From assembly GCA_017415515.1 (NCBI GenBank), contig JAFQGI010000033.1, forward strand, positions 30,492 to 94,491: a stretch of DNA of 64,000 nt, read 5' to 3'. Positions 53,978-61,924 of the stretch are shown here, piece by piece; within the stretch, counting starts at the first letter, position 1; the number at the start of each line of letters is the position of its first letter. The position numbers were made by a program, and so were the translations under genes. Under the pieces are notes generated by a model, which did not search any database, was not told the origin of the DNA, and saw only the letters and a program-made list of their open reading frames with translations. Source of the DNA: Clostridia bacterium (lineage in GTDB: Bacteria > Bacillota > Clostridia > Oscillospirales > Acutalibacteraceae).

Positions 53978-56242
53978 TTACAGCTTGTTTCTTTGAATCT
54001 TGCCGCTGATGGTCTTGGGCAAGCTGTCGCGGAATTCCACCACACGAGGATACTTGTAGGGGGCGGTGTGCTCCTTGACGTAGTTCTGAATCTCCTTTTT
54101 CAGCGCATCGGTACCCTCGGTGCCCTTAGTCAGCACGATGCTGGCCTTGACCACCTGACCACGCACCTCGTCGGGAACAGCGGACACGCCGCACTCCACC
54201 ACGTAGGGCAGTTCCATAATGACACTCTCGATCTCGAAAGGCCCAATGCGGTAACCGGAGGATTTGATGACGTCGTCCACGCGGCTGACGTAGAAGAAGT
54301 AGCCGTCCTCGTCACGCCAAGCGGTGTCGCCGGTGTGGTAGAGGCCGTCGTGCCAAGCAGCAGAGGTTTTCTCGCTATCCAGATAATACTCCTTGAACAG
54401 ACCGCAAGGAACGGCCTTGTCGGTGCGGATGACGATCTCACCCGTCTCACCGGTAGCCACCGAGTTACCATCGGCGTCCACCACGTCGATGTCAAACTGG
54501 GGCGACGCCTTACCCATAGAGCCGATCTTGGGGGTGGTGCCCACCAGATTGGCGATGGCCAGAGTGGTCTCGGTCTGACCGAAGCCTTCCATGATCTCCA
54601 GACCCGTCGCCGCCTTAAACAGCTTGTGCACCTCGGGGTTGAGGGCCTCGCCGGCGGTGGTCATGTGATGGATGGAGGACAGATCATACTTGGACAGGTC
54701 GCCACGAATCAGCATACGCAGCATAGTGGGCGGCGCACAGAAGGTAGTGATGTTGTATTGGGCAAACATGGGCAGAATGTCCTTCTCGTCAAAGCGATCA
54801 AAGTCATAGACGAACACCGCACCCTCGCACAGCCACTGGCCGTAGAGTTTACCCCACAGACTCTTGCCCCATCCCGTGTCGGAGATAGTCAGATGCAGGC
54901 CGTCCCGCTCGCAACAATGCCAATACTTGGCGGTGACGAAATGGCCCAGCGCATAGGTGTGCTTGTGGGCCGCCATCTTGGGATTGCCGGTGGTGCCGGA
55001 GGTGAAGAACATCAGAGCGGTATCCTCGCCGCAAGAGGCGTCATCGGGCCGCACAAACTTACGGGAGAACAGCCCAAACTCGGCATCAAAATCGTGCCAC
55101 CCATCCTTCTTGCCACCCACCAAGATCTTGGTGATGGGGCGCGCCAGCTTGTCGGCGGCAGCCGCCGCGATATCGGCGGTATCGCCGTCGGCGGTGCAGA
55201 CAATGGCGGACACGCCTGCCGCTTCATAGCGGTAGGAAAAGTCGTGCTCTTTCAGCTGGTTGGTGGCGGGGATGGCCACCGCACCCAACTTATGCAGTGC
55301 CACCATGGCAAACCAGAATTGATAGTGCCGTTTGAGCACCAACATCACGCGGTCGCCCTTTTTGATGCCCAAAGAGGTGAAATAGTTGGCGCACTGATTG
55401 GAATACTGCTTAATATCCTTAAATGTAAAGCGGCGCTCGGTCTTGTTGACGTCCAAATGGAGCATAGCCAGCTTGTCGGGGTATTTCTCCGCGATGCCGT
55501 CCACGATATCAAAGCCGAAGTTGAAGGTGTCGGTATTCTTAAACTGAATGGACTGCAACGCACCGTTTTTGTCCTCCACGGTGTCCACAAAGCGCTCGCA
55601 CACCAGCTCCTCGGATGTCTTGGCGGCGACGATGCTTTGGCGCACCTCCTTCTCCTCGGTCTCCTCGCCGGGCAACACCACGGCGCAGAAGACGCAATCC
55701 TCACCGTCCACGGCGATCATACCGTGGGGAGTGGAGGAATTGTAATAAATACTGTCTCCCTCGCCCAAAATCTCAATGTGATCGCCGATCTGCACCTTCA
55801 GCTTACCGCTGATGACCAGGTCGAACTCCTGACCGCTATGGGTGGCAAGGTGGATGGGCTTGTTGACCAAGGCGGGGTCGTATTCGTACCGCACCCAATA
55901 GGGCTCGGCAATCTTATTGCGGAATTTAGGCGCCAAGTGGGCAATATCAATGCCGTCCTCCTTGGCGGTCTGCTGACCCTGCCCCTTGCGGGTGACGGTA
56001 TAGGAGGTCAACAGGTTAGCACTGCGACCCTCCAGCAGATCGGTCATATCCAAATCGAAGGCCAAGGCACACTTGTGAATGAAACTAAAAGGAAAATCCA
56101 CCGTGCCGGACTCATAGGTCTCGTACTCCGCCACGGTAACCCCCGTTTTCTGCGCCATCTCGGCGGTGGACCATTCCAAAATCTCCCGCATTTCGCGGAT
56201 TCGTACCGCCACCTCTAACAGCTTCAGATTGTCGTTCACCAT
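53978..56242 (-). CDS. XRE-cupin-acyl-CoA synthetase fusion (Ile-regulated)
   Basis: A 754-aa paralogue of the preceding ligase with the same three-part design: XRE domain (STAEMAQKTGVTVAEYETYE), cupin (HSGQEFDLVISGKLKVQIGD, STPHGMIAVDG), and acyl-CoA synthetase with FFTSGTTGNPKMAAHK, GFGQTETTLA, LYHTGDTAWRDEDG, and PKTISGKIQRNKL. ATG 56242 follows AAAGGAG; an extension to 56269 would enter the T-box terminator. It stands alone under an Ile-type T-box, so 2-methylbutyrate is the expected substrate by inference. No clear terminator follows, so some read-through to the Val promoter region is possible. Confidence 0.85.
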   Translation of the reverse strand: MVNDNLKLLEVAVRIREMREILEWSTAEMAQKTGVTVAEYETYESGTVDFPFSFIHKCALAFDLDMTDLLEGRSANLLTSYTVTRKGQGQQTAKEDGIDIAHLAPKFRNKIAEPYWVRYEYDPALVNKPIHLATHSGQEFDLVISGKLKVQIGDHIEILGEGDSIYYNSSTPHGMIAVDGEDCVFCAVVLPGEETEEKEVRQSIVAAKTSEELVCERFVDTVEDKNGALQSIQFKNTDTFNFGFDIVDGIAEKYPDKLAMLHLDVNKTERRFTFKDIKQYSNQCANYFTSLGIKKGDRVMLVLKRHYQFWFAMVALHKLGAVAIPATNQLKEHDFSYRYEAAGVSAIVCTADGDTADIAAAAADKLARPITKILVGGKKDGWHDFDAEFGLFSRKFVRPDDASCGEDTALMFFTSGTTGNPKMAAHKHTYALGHFVTAKYWHCCERDGLHLTISDTGWGKSLWGKLYGQWLCEGAVFVYDFDRFDEKDILPMFAQYNITTFCAPPTMLRMLIRGDLSKYDLSSIHHMTTAGEALNPEVHKLFKAATGLEIMEGFGQTETTLAIANLVGTTPKIGSMGKASPQFDIDVVDADGNSVATGETGEIVIRTDKAVPCGLFKEYYLDSEKTSAAWHDGLYHTGDTAWRDEDGYFFYVSRVDDVIKSSGYRIGPFEIESVIMELPYVVECGVSAVPDEVRGQVVKASIVLTKGTEGTDALKKEIQNYVKEHTAPYKYPRVVEFRDSLPKTISGKIQRNKL

Positions 56243-56260
56243 ATTGCTCAACTCCTTTAC

Positions 56261-56540
56261 AAAAAACAAATAACACCCGTCTCACATTGAGACGGGTGTT
56301 ATACACTCGCGGTACCACTCAACTTGCGGCCCAAAAGCCGCCACTTTGCGGAGTCTATCAACTCCTCGACCTTGACGCAGTCATCACGGGATCGGCTATT
56401 AGCTCCAAAATGGGGTGGTTCGCCTCTCCGGCTCGGAAGGGATGGGTCATTGAAAGCAACGATTGTCGATTCACACCAACCATCGACTCTCTGAAAATCA
56501 TACGCTTTCGACCGTCTTCGTCACAGCCTTTGTCTAATTT
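56261..56540 (-). promoter_or_regulatory. T-box leader, specifier ATC (Ile)
   Basis: The antiterminator core TGGTACCGCG (near 56309-56318) is followed by a 13-bp terminator stem AACACCCGTCTCA/TGAGACGGGTGTT and a T-rich tail (56261-56300). Stem I shows TGACGAAGAC at its base, TCAGAGAGTCGATGG at the tip, and closing pairs GGTC/GACC. The next 3' loop bases are C-ATC-C, giving Ile (minus strand 56443-56441). The base after the codon is C rather than the usual purine, so this call is a little weaker than the Leu and Val ones. Confidence 0.8.
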
Positions 56541-56546
56541 GATGGT

Positions 56547-56575
56547 ATAATAGCACAGGATTTTCGGTTTGTCAA
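56547..56575 (-). promoter_or_regulatory. Promoter of the Ile T-box unit
   Basis: TTGACA (56570-56575), 17 bases, TATTAT (56547-56552) on the minus strand. Confidence 0.75.
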
Positions 56576-56596
56576 CACTTTAAATCGAAAAAGTGT

Positions 56597-56779
56597 TTAA
56601 AATTCCACCGTAATGGGGTCATTCTTCTGCTTTTTAATGGGCAAAACCTTTTCCACCTTGCCCAGCAAGCGGAGCAAACGCTTCTCAGTGCGAATGATGA
56701 GGGCCAAAGCGATGGCCGCCGCCGCCAAAATCGCCATAACGATCCAAAAAACTTTTGCGTTGTTCTTTTTATTCTCCAT
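56597..56779 (-). CDS. Small single-pass membrane protein
   Basis: A 60-aa protein: lysine-rich start MENKKNNAK, one helix (VFWIVMAILAAAAIALALII), then a basic, amphipathic tail. AAAGGAG lies upstream, at a rather long spacing. It has its own consensus promoter, which supports it as a real gene. Function unknown. Confidence 0.6.
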   Translation of the reverse strand: MENKKNNAKVFWIVMAILAAAAIALALIIRTEKRLLRLLGKVEKVLPIKKQKNDPITVEF

Positions 56780-56839
56780 AACAGATGCACGCTCCTTTTA
56801 TTGTCATTGTGGGCAACCCCACTAATTTTGTTCCATTTT

Positions 56840-56868
56840 ATTATAATATGTGAAAGGGGGCTTGTCAA
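56840..56868 (-). promoter_or_regulatory. Consensus promoter of the small membrane protein gene
   Basis: Perfect TTGACA (56863-56868), 17 bases, perfect TATAAT (56840-56845) on the minus strand. Confidence 0.75.
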
Positions 56869-56911
56869 TGTGCAATTATTTGGGATTTGTTTTTTACAGT
56901 GTGTTCACATA

Positions 56912-56940
56912 TTGCGCTATCCTTCTTGTTATAGTATAAT
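56912..56940 (+). promoter_or_regulatory. Promoter of the ABC exporter gene
   Basis: TTGCGC (56912-56917), 17 bases, TATAAT (56935-56940). AAAGGGG precedes the ATG. Confidence 0.6.
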
Positions 56941-56975
56941 ATGAAAAAATATCCAAATCAAAAAGGGGAACTTCT

Positions 56976-59900
56976 ATGCTGCAACTGAAAAATATTACGA
57001 AAGTGTACGCCGCCGGCGACAATGCGGTGCAAGCTTTGGACGGGGTCAGCCTAAACTTCCGTCACAACGAGTTTGTGTCCATTCTCGGCCCTTCCGGCTG
57101 CGGCAAGACCACCCTGCTGAACATCGTGGGCGGTCTGGACCGCTACACCGACGGCGACCTGGTCATCAACGGCAAATCCACCAAGCAGTTCAAAGACCGC
57201 GACTGGGACACCTATCGCAACCACACCATCGGCTTTGTGTTCCAGAGCTATAACCTCATCCCCCACCAGACGGTGCTGCAAAACGTAGAGCTGGCCCTGA
57301 CCCTTTCCGGCGTTCCCAAGGCGGAGCGCCGCCGCCGTGCCAAGGCGGCTTTGGAGCAGGTGGGTCTGGGCGACCAGCTGCGCAAAAAGCCCAGCCAGAT
57401 GTCCGGCGGTCAGATGCAGCGCGTGGCCATTGCCCGCGCCCTGGTCAACGACCCCGCCATCATCCTGGCGGATGAGCCCACCGGCGCTCTGGACACCGAA
57501 ACCAGCGTGCAGGTCATGGACCTGCTCAAAGAGGTAGCACAGGATCGCCTGGTGGTGATGGTCACCCACAACCCCGACTTGGCGGAGCAATACTCCACCC
57601 GCATCATCCGTATGCTGGACGGCAAGATCACCGACGACAGTGCTCCCCTCAGCGAGGAGGAGATCGCTGCCGAAAAAGCGCTGGAAGCGGAGCAGGCCGC
57701 CCCCTCCGACCGCAAATTGCGCCGCAAGGAGAAAAAGCCCTCCATGTCCTTTGCCACCGCCTTCGGTCTGTCGCTGAAAAACCTGTTCACTAAAAAGGGC
57801 CGTACCACCCTGACGGCTTTTGCGGGCAGTATCGGCATCATCGGCATCGCCCTCATCAGCGCCGTTTCCAACGGCATGACCACCTATATTGACACGGTGC
57901 AGGAGGAAACCCTCTCCTCTTACCCCTTGACGTTGCAAGCCACCCATACCGACGTGGGCAGTCTGCTGACCACCTTTATGGGCGAGGCCACCTCTCACGG
58001 CGAACACGACAAAGACGCTGTCTATCAAAAGGCCATGTTCTACGATTTGGTCAACTCGCTCAACAATATGAGCAGCCGAGAGAACGACCTGAAAGCCTTT
58101 AAGGCCTACCTCGAAGAAAAAATGGAGGATGATTCCAAGAACAACGAGCTGCGAGACGCCATCAGCGGCATCCAATACGGCTACGATTTGGAAATGCTCA
58201 TCTACACCAAGAACGTGGACGGCACCATCCTGCGCTCCGACACGGAAAAGCTGTTGATGGATCTGCTGATCGAATATATGTCGGTGGATATGTCCGGCAT
58301 GATGAGCATGAGCGAGTCCTACGGCATGGGCGATATGATGACCATGGGCACGTCCAATCTGTGGCAAGAGCTGTTACCCGGAACCAACGGCGAGCTGATC
58401 AATCCTTTGCTGCACAGCCAGTATGAGATCATCGACGGCGGCCGTTGGCCTGCCGCCTATAACGAGATCGTGCTGGTAGTGGATGAGAACAACGAGATCG
58501 ACGATATGACCCTGTACGCCTTGGGTCTGAAATCCGAAGAGGATATTGACGCGTTGGCACAGGCCGCCTTAGGCAAGCAGAACATCGACGTGGTCATTCA
58601 AAGCTGGAGCTATGAAGAGATCCGCGCCATGGAATTCCGCACCGTTTTCCCCTTTGATTGCTACACTTATGATGAAACCACCGGTCTGTACACCGATGTG
58701 CGGGTCACCGCCGACGGCAAAGAGAATCCGTTGGGTCTGCAATACTTGTACGAGAACGGTCTGCCCCTGAAAGTGACCGGCATCATCCGCCCCAAGGAGG
58801 AGGCCACCGCCGGAATGCTGACCGGCAACATCTGCTACACCTCCGCCCTGACCGAGCACATCATCAATCAGGGCAAGAACGCCCCCGTCATCCAGGCGCA
58901 GATGGCCAATCCCGACGTTGACGTGACCACCGGCCTTCCCTTCAAGCCCACCACCAACAGTCTCACCGCCGAGGAGTTCACCGCCTATCTTGCCACGCTG
59001 GACGACACCACCAAGGCACAGATGTGGATCGCCTATATCTCCACCATCTCTGATGACGCGCTGAAAGCCATCGTAGATCCCATGATGGAGGCAACCACCA
59101 TTGAGCAAATGAAAGCCATCTTGGCAGGTATGTCCCAGCAGATGGACGAGAACACCGCCGCCTACATCGCCACCTTGGACGACGAGGGCATCGCGACCTT
59201 TTATCGCTCCATTTTGGAACAGCAAGAGACCGCCAAACACGCGGTAAGCAAGCAGGCGGAATACGCCGTCAAGCCCGTGGCGGACGTTGCCGCCGAGCTG
59301 ATGGCACAGCAGGCAGCCCTGACCGATGAAGCGCGTATGAATTTGTATAAAACCGCCGAATTCATCCTGTATGTCAACAAATTGGATGAGCAGGGCAAGG
59401 CCAACGCCTACGTGGATATTCTGGTGGCGGATCGGATGGCCTCGCTGGCTGAGCAGATTGACAGAATGTCCCACGAAGATCTGGTCGCATTCATTGAAGA
59501 AATGGTCAGCTCCGGCTCTTTGCCTCTCTCCGGCGACTATCAGCAGATGATCAACCAGCTTTTGGAACAGGACGAGGCAACCCTGAAAGCCAACTGCAAG
59601 GCGATGATTCAAAGCGATATGATGCAGACCGCCGCCACCGCCCGCGTAGAAATCGAGAAGAATTTGGCAGAGATGGGTCTTGCCACCCCCGCCGCCAAGG
59701 CCGCTGCCCTGACCGCCCAAATCCGCGGCTACACCGCCGCTCAGCTGGTGAACTATTACGACAACGTGCTGGCCTTCTCCGAGACCACCTATGAAGATAA
59801 GTTGGTGACGCTGGGCTCCCTGGATCTGGACAGTCCCTCCACCATCAACATCTACGCCTCCTCCTTTGAAAACAAAGATATTATCGAGGCGGCAATTACC

Positions 59901-60398
59901 GGATATAACAACGACAAAGACGAACTGGATCAAATCACCTACACCGATTACGTAGGCCTGATGATGTCCTCCGTGACCACCATCATCAATGCCATCACCT
60001 ACGTGCTGATTGCCTTTGTGGCCATCTCGCTGATCGTGTCCTCCATTATGATCGGTGTCATCACCCTCATTTCGGTGCAGGAGCGCACCAAGGAGATCGG
60101 TATTCTCCGCTCCATCGGTGCTTCCAAGCGCAACGTGTCCAGTATGTTCAACGCCGAAACGGTGATCATCGGCTTCTCGGCAGGTCTGCTGGGCGTGCTG
60201 GTCACCTATCTGCTGTGCATCCCCATCAACCTGATCCTCAATCACCTCACCGGCATTCCGAATTTGGATGCTGTTCTGCATCCCGTCACAGCCTTGGCAC
60301 TGATCGTCATCAGCGTGCTGCTGACCATGTTTGCCGGCATCATCCCCTCCCGCTCCGCCGCGAAGAAGGACCCCGTGGTGGCCCTGCGAACGGAGTAA
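56976..60398 (+). CDS. MacB/FtsX-like ABC transporter, ATPase-permease fusion
   Basis: A 1140-aa single-chain ABC exporter. Residues 1-230 are the ATPase: Walker A GPSGCGKTTLLN, signature MSGGQMQR, Walker B IILADEPTGALD and H-loop VTHNPD. One transmembrane helix follows near 285-305 (TLTAFAGSIGIIGIALISAV). Then comes a very long outside domain of about 670 residues, rich in Asp/Glu/Ala repeats and helical. A C-terminal FtsX permease domain with three helices ends in SRSAAKKDPVVALRTE. It belongs with lipoprotein or peptide exporters of the LolCDE/MacB/BceAB type. The extracytoplasmic domain is much longer than in typical MacB. No partner gene is present. Confidence 0.85.
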   Translation: MLQLKNITKVYAAGDNAVQALDGVSLNFRHNEFVSILGPSGCGKTTLLNIVGGLDRYTDGDLVINGKSTKQFKDRDWDTYRNHTIGFVFQSYNLIPHQTVLQNVELALTLSGVPKAERRRRAKAALEQVGLGDQLRKKPSQMSGGQMQRVAIARALVNDPAIILADEPTGALDTETSVQVMDLLKEVAQDRLVVMVTHNPDLAEQYSTRIIRMLDGKITDDSAPLSEEEIAAEKALEAEQAAPSDRKLRRKEKKPSMSFATAFGLSLKNLFTKKGRTTLTAFAGSIGIIGIALISAVSNGMTTYIDTVQEETLSSYPLTLQATHTDVGSLLTTFMGEATSHGEHDKDAVYQKAMFYDLVNSLNNMSSRENDLKAFKAYLEEKMEDDSKNNELRDAISGIQYGYDLEMLIYTKNVDGTILRSDTEKLLMDLLIEYMSVDMSGMMSMSESYGMGDMMTMGTSNLWQELLPGTNGELINPLLHSQYEIIDGGRWPAAYNEIVLVVDENNEIDDMTLYALGLKSEEDIDALAQAALGKQNIDVVIQSWSYEEIRAMEFRTVFPFDCYTYDETTGLYTDVRVTADGKENPLGLQYLYENGLPLKVTGIIRPKEEATAGMLTGNICYTSALTEHIINQGKNAPVIQAQMANPDVDVTTGLPFKPTTNSLTAEEFTAYLATLDDTTKAQMWIAYISTISDDALKAIVDPMMEATTIEQMKAILAGMSQQMDENTAAYIATLDDEGIATFYRSILEQQETAKHAVSKQAEYAVKPVADVAAELMAQQAALTDEARMNLYKTAEFILYVNKLDEQGKANAYVDILVADRMASLAEQIDRMSHEDLVAFIEEMVSSGSLPLSGDYQQMINQLLEQDEATLKANCKAMIQSDMMQTAATARVEIEKNLAEMGLATPAAKAAALTAQIRGYTAAQLVNYYDNVLAFSETTYEDKLVTLGSLDLDSPSTINIYASSFENKDIIEAAITGYNNDKDELDQITYTDYVGLMMSSVTTIINAITYVLIAFVAISLIVSSIMIGVITLISVQERTKEIGILRSIGASKRNVSSMFNAETVIIGFSAGLLGVLVTYLLCIPINLILNHLTGIPNLDAVLHPVTALALIVISVLLTMFAGIIPSRSAAKKDPVVALRTE

Positions 60399-60410
60399 TG
60401 TATATGTAAC

Positions 60411-60450
60411 AAAAAACCCGGCCTGTGGCTCTCGCCACAGGCCGGGTTTT
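60411..60450. terminator. Intrinsic terminator, copy 1 of an identical pair
   Basis: AACCCGGCCTGTGGC TCTC GCCACAGGCCGGGTT with A and T runs. It serves the ABC gene and possibly the convergent lipoprotein gene. The same hairpin occurs at 61886-61924. Confidence 0.85.
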
Positions 60451-60456
60451 GCATCA

Positions 60457-61605
60457 TCAAAAAAGAGGCGTTCCATCCAAATTGTAATAAGAAAGGTTCA
60501 TTAGTATCGTTTCGTCCCCAAACTGAGGTATTGACCAATTAGTTGTCTTTTTTATTTGCCCCAAAGCATTACCTTGGTCATCTAATATATAAATGTATTG
60601 CTCTCCGGTAATCGCAACGTGTTTACCGTCGTAAATAATTCGAACAGCCGAACCGTCACAGACTTTAACCGGCTCAAAAGCAAATTCACCTTCCGCATCA
60701 ATGATAGTAAAATACGCCTGCTTCGCATCGCGGTTGTTAAAAAGCACCGCTGCCTTTTCACCGACAAACTCAGAACAATACTCCAAATTGCTGACACCGT
60801 TTAGATCCAAGCAAGGCTGTTCCCCGCTCTCAGCACATAAGGGCATAAATTTATTATTCAACCATCTCCATGTTTCCGGAACATTATCGTATTCCCAAGT
60901 GTCATGTAATGTAAAATTTTTGAGATAAAGAAACTTGTTTAAATCTTCGATATAGAGGTACTCTTTGTAGTATCGATTGTAGGACAACGCGCCCAAATCA
61001 GGTAGCCTATTTTCATCATCGGCCAGCAAATCATAATTCGCTTCGGTAGGTTCGATTACCCATTTGAAATTCAAATCCATAACACCCAACTTGAATACTG
61101 TACCGGAATAATTGGCCTCCATCACCTGTGCCAGAAGATAGCCGCCTGCCAATGCGTCGCCATAGAGTTCGTTTACTCCGACACTTTCCGGCGTAATAAT
61201 CTTTCCGTTTTTATCGCACAGTGTGCCATCTGTACCAATAACCGCAAATCCGTTTACAAACGAACAAATACCCAAATCCCCTTCACTGCCCAGATCGATA
61301 ACGATTTCACCTTTTTTGTTAATAAAATATTTTTGGTGCGAGGGGAGCATCACAAAAGCAAGACCTTCACTGAAAGGATCTGCCAATTTGATTTCACCCT
61401 CCAATTTAGGCAAAGTGAGTTGAGTGTCATTGGTTATACCGTCTTGGTCAACGACATCCTTGTTGGACGCAGTTGAGGAAGGAGTCACATCAGCTTTTTT
61501 ATCAGTACTTTCTTCTTTTTTCTGGGAATTATTACTGCACCCCACCGACACAGTCAGTAACAATGCCACCACACACAGTAAAGAAAGCCATTTTTTTCGT
61601 TTCAT
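60457..61605 (-). CDS. WG-repeat-like lipoprotein (AT-rich)
   Basis: A 382-aa exported lipoprotein: basic start MKRKKW, hydrophobic helix, lipobox TVSVGC (C23), then a Ser/Lys/Glu-rich linker. The mature part has repeats like FVMLPSHQKYFINKKGEIVI, VIGTDGTLCDKNGKII and AYFTIIDAEGEFAFEPV, resembling WG-type beta-repeats. Function unknown; surface binding is likely. It is AT-rich relative to its neighbours and flanked by identical terminators. GGAGGAAAAA precedes the ATG, directly after the leader terminator. Confidence 0.7.
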   Translation of the reverse strand: MKRKKWLSLLCVVALLLTVSVGCSNNSQKKEESTDKKADVTPSSTASNKDVVDQDGITNDTQLTLPKLEGEIKLADPFSEGLAFVMLPSHQKYFINKKGEIVIDLGSEGDLGICSFVNGFAVIGTDGTLCDKNGKIITPESVGVNELYGDALAGGYLLAQVMEANYSGTVFKLGVMDLNFKWVIEPTEANYDLLADDENRLPDLGALSYNRYYKEYLYIEDLNKFLYLKNFTLHDTWEYDNVPETWRWLNNKFMPLCAESGEQPCLDLNGVSNLEYCSEFVGEKAAVLFNNRDAKQAYFTIIDAEGEFAFEPVKVCDGSAVRIIYDGKHVAITGEQYIYILDDQGNALGQIKKTTNWSIPQFGDETILMNLSYYNLDGTPLF

Positions 61606-61627
61606 TTTTTCCTCCTAAAAATAAAAA

Positions 61628-61845
61628 GTGCGGCTACCGAAGTAACCGCACAAAAAACGCAAACTCCGATAGTCGCCAAACTAACCGAATGTGAAATGGG
61701 TGTACGCAAAATACACACATACATATCGTTGGAATTTGCATTTTTATCAAATTCAAAACGATACATATATGTGCAAAACAAGCGTACTTATCCCTAGAAA
61801 AGAAAAATACACCCAATTTCACATCTATTCAGTTAGTTTGGTACT
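61628..61845 (-). ncRNA. Structured leader RNA with terminator at the ribosome site (partner of 33494-33665)
   Basis: Starting at the predicted transcription start (about 61842), a 166-base imperfect palindrome (arms beginning CCAAACTAAC at 61676 and ending GTTAGTTTGG at 61841). Then CGGAGTTTGCGTTTTTTG, then GTGCGGTTAC-TTCG-GTAGCCGCAC (61628-61651) followed by TTTTTATTTTTAGGAGG, the ribosome site of the lipoprotein gene. Element order, TTCG loop and the GGAGTT-GC-TTTTT box match the leader at 33.5 kb, although the palindromes differ in sequence. Confidence 0.5.
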
Positions 61846-61848
61846 GTC

Positions 61849-61877
61849 ATTGTAGCACGGATTATCCAAGATTGCAA
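61849..61877 (-). promoter_or_regulatory. Promoter of the second leader RNA
   Basis: TTGCAA (61872-61877), 17 bases ending GTGC, TACAAT (61849-61854) on the minus strand. Confidence 0.6.
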
Positions 61878-61885
61878 GAAAAACA

Positions 61886-61924
61886 AAAACCCGGCCTGTG
61901 GCTCTCGCCACAGGCCGGGTTTTT
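61886..61924 (-). terminator. spoIVB terminator, copy 2 of an identical pair
   Basis: The same AACCCGGCCTGTGGC hairpin and loop as at 60411-60450, directly after the spoIVB stop codon. Confidence 0.85.
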
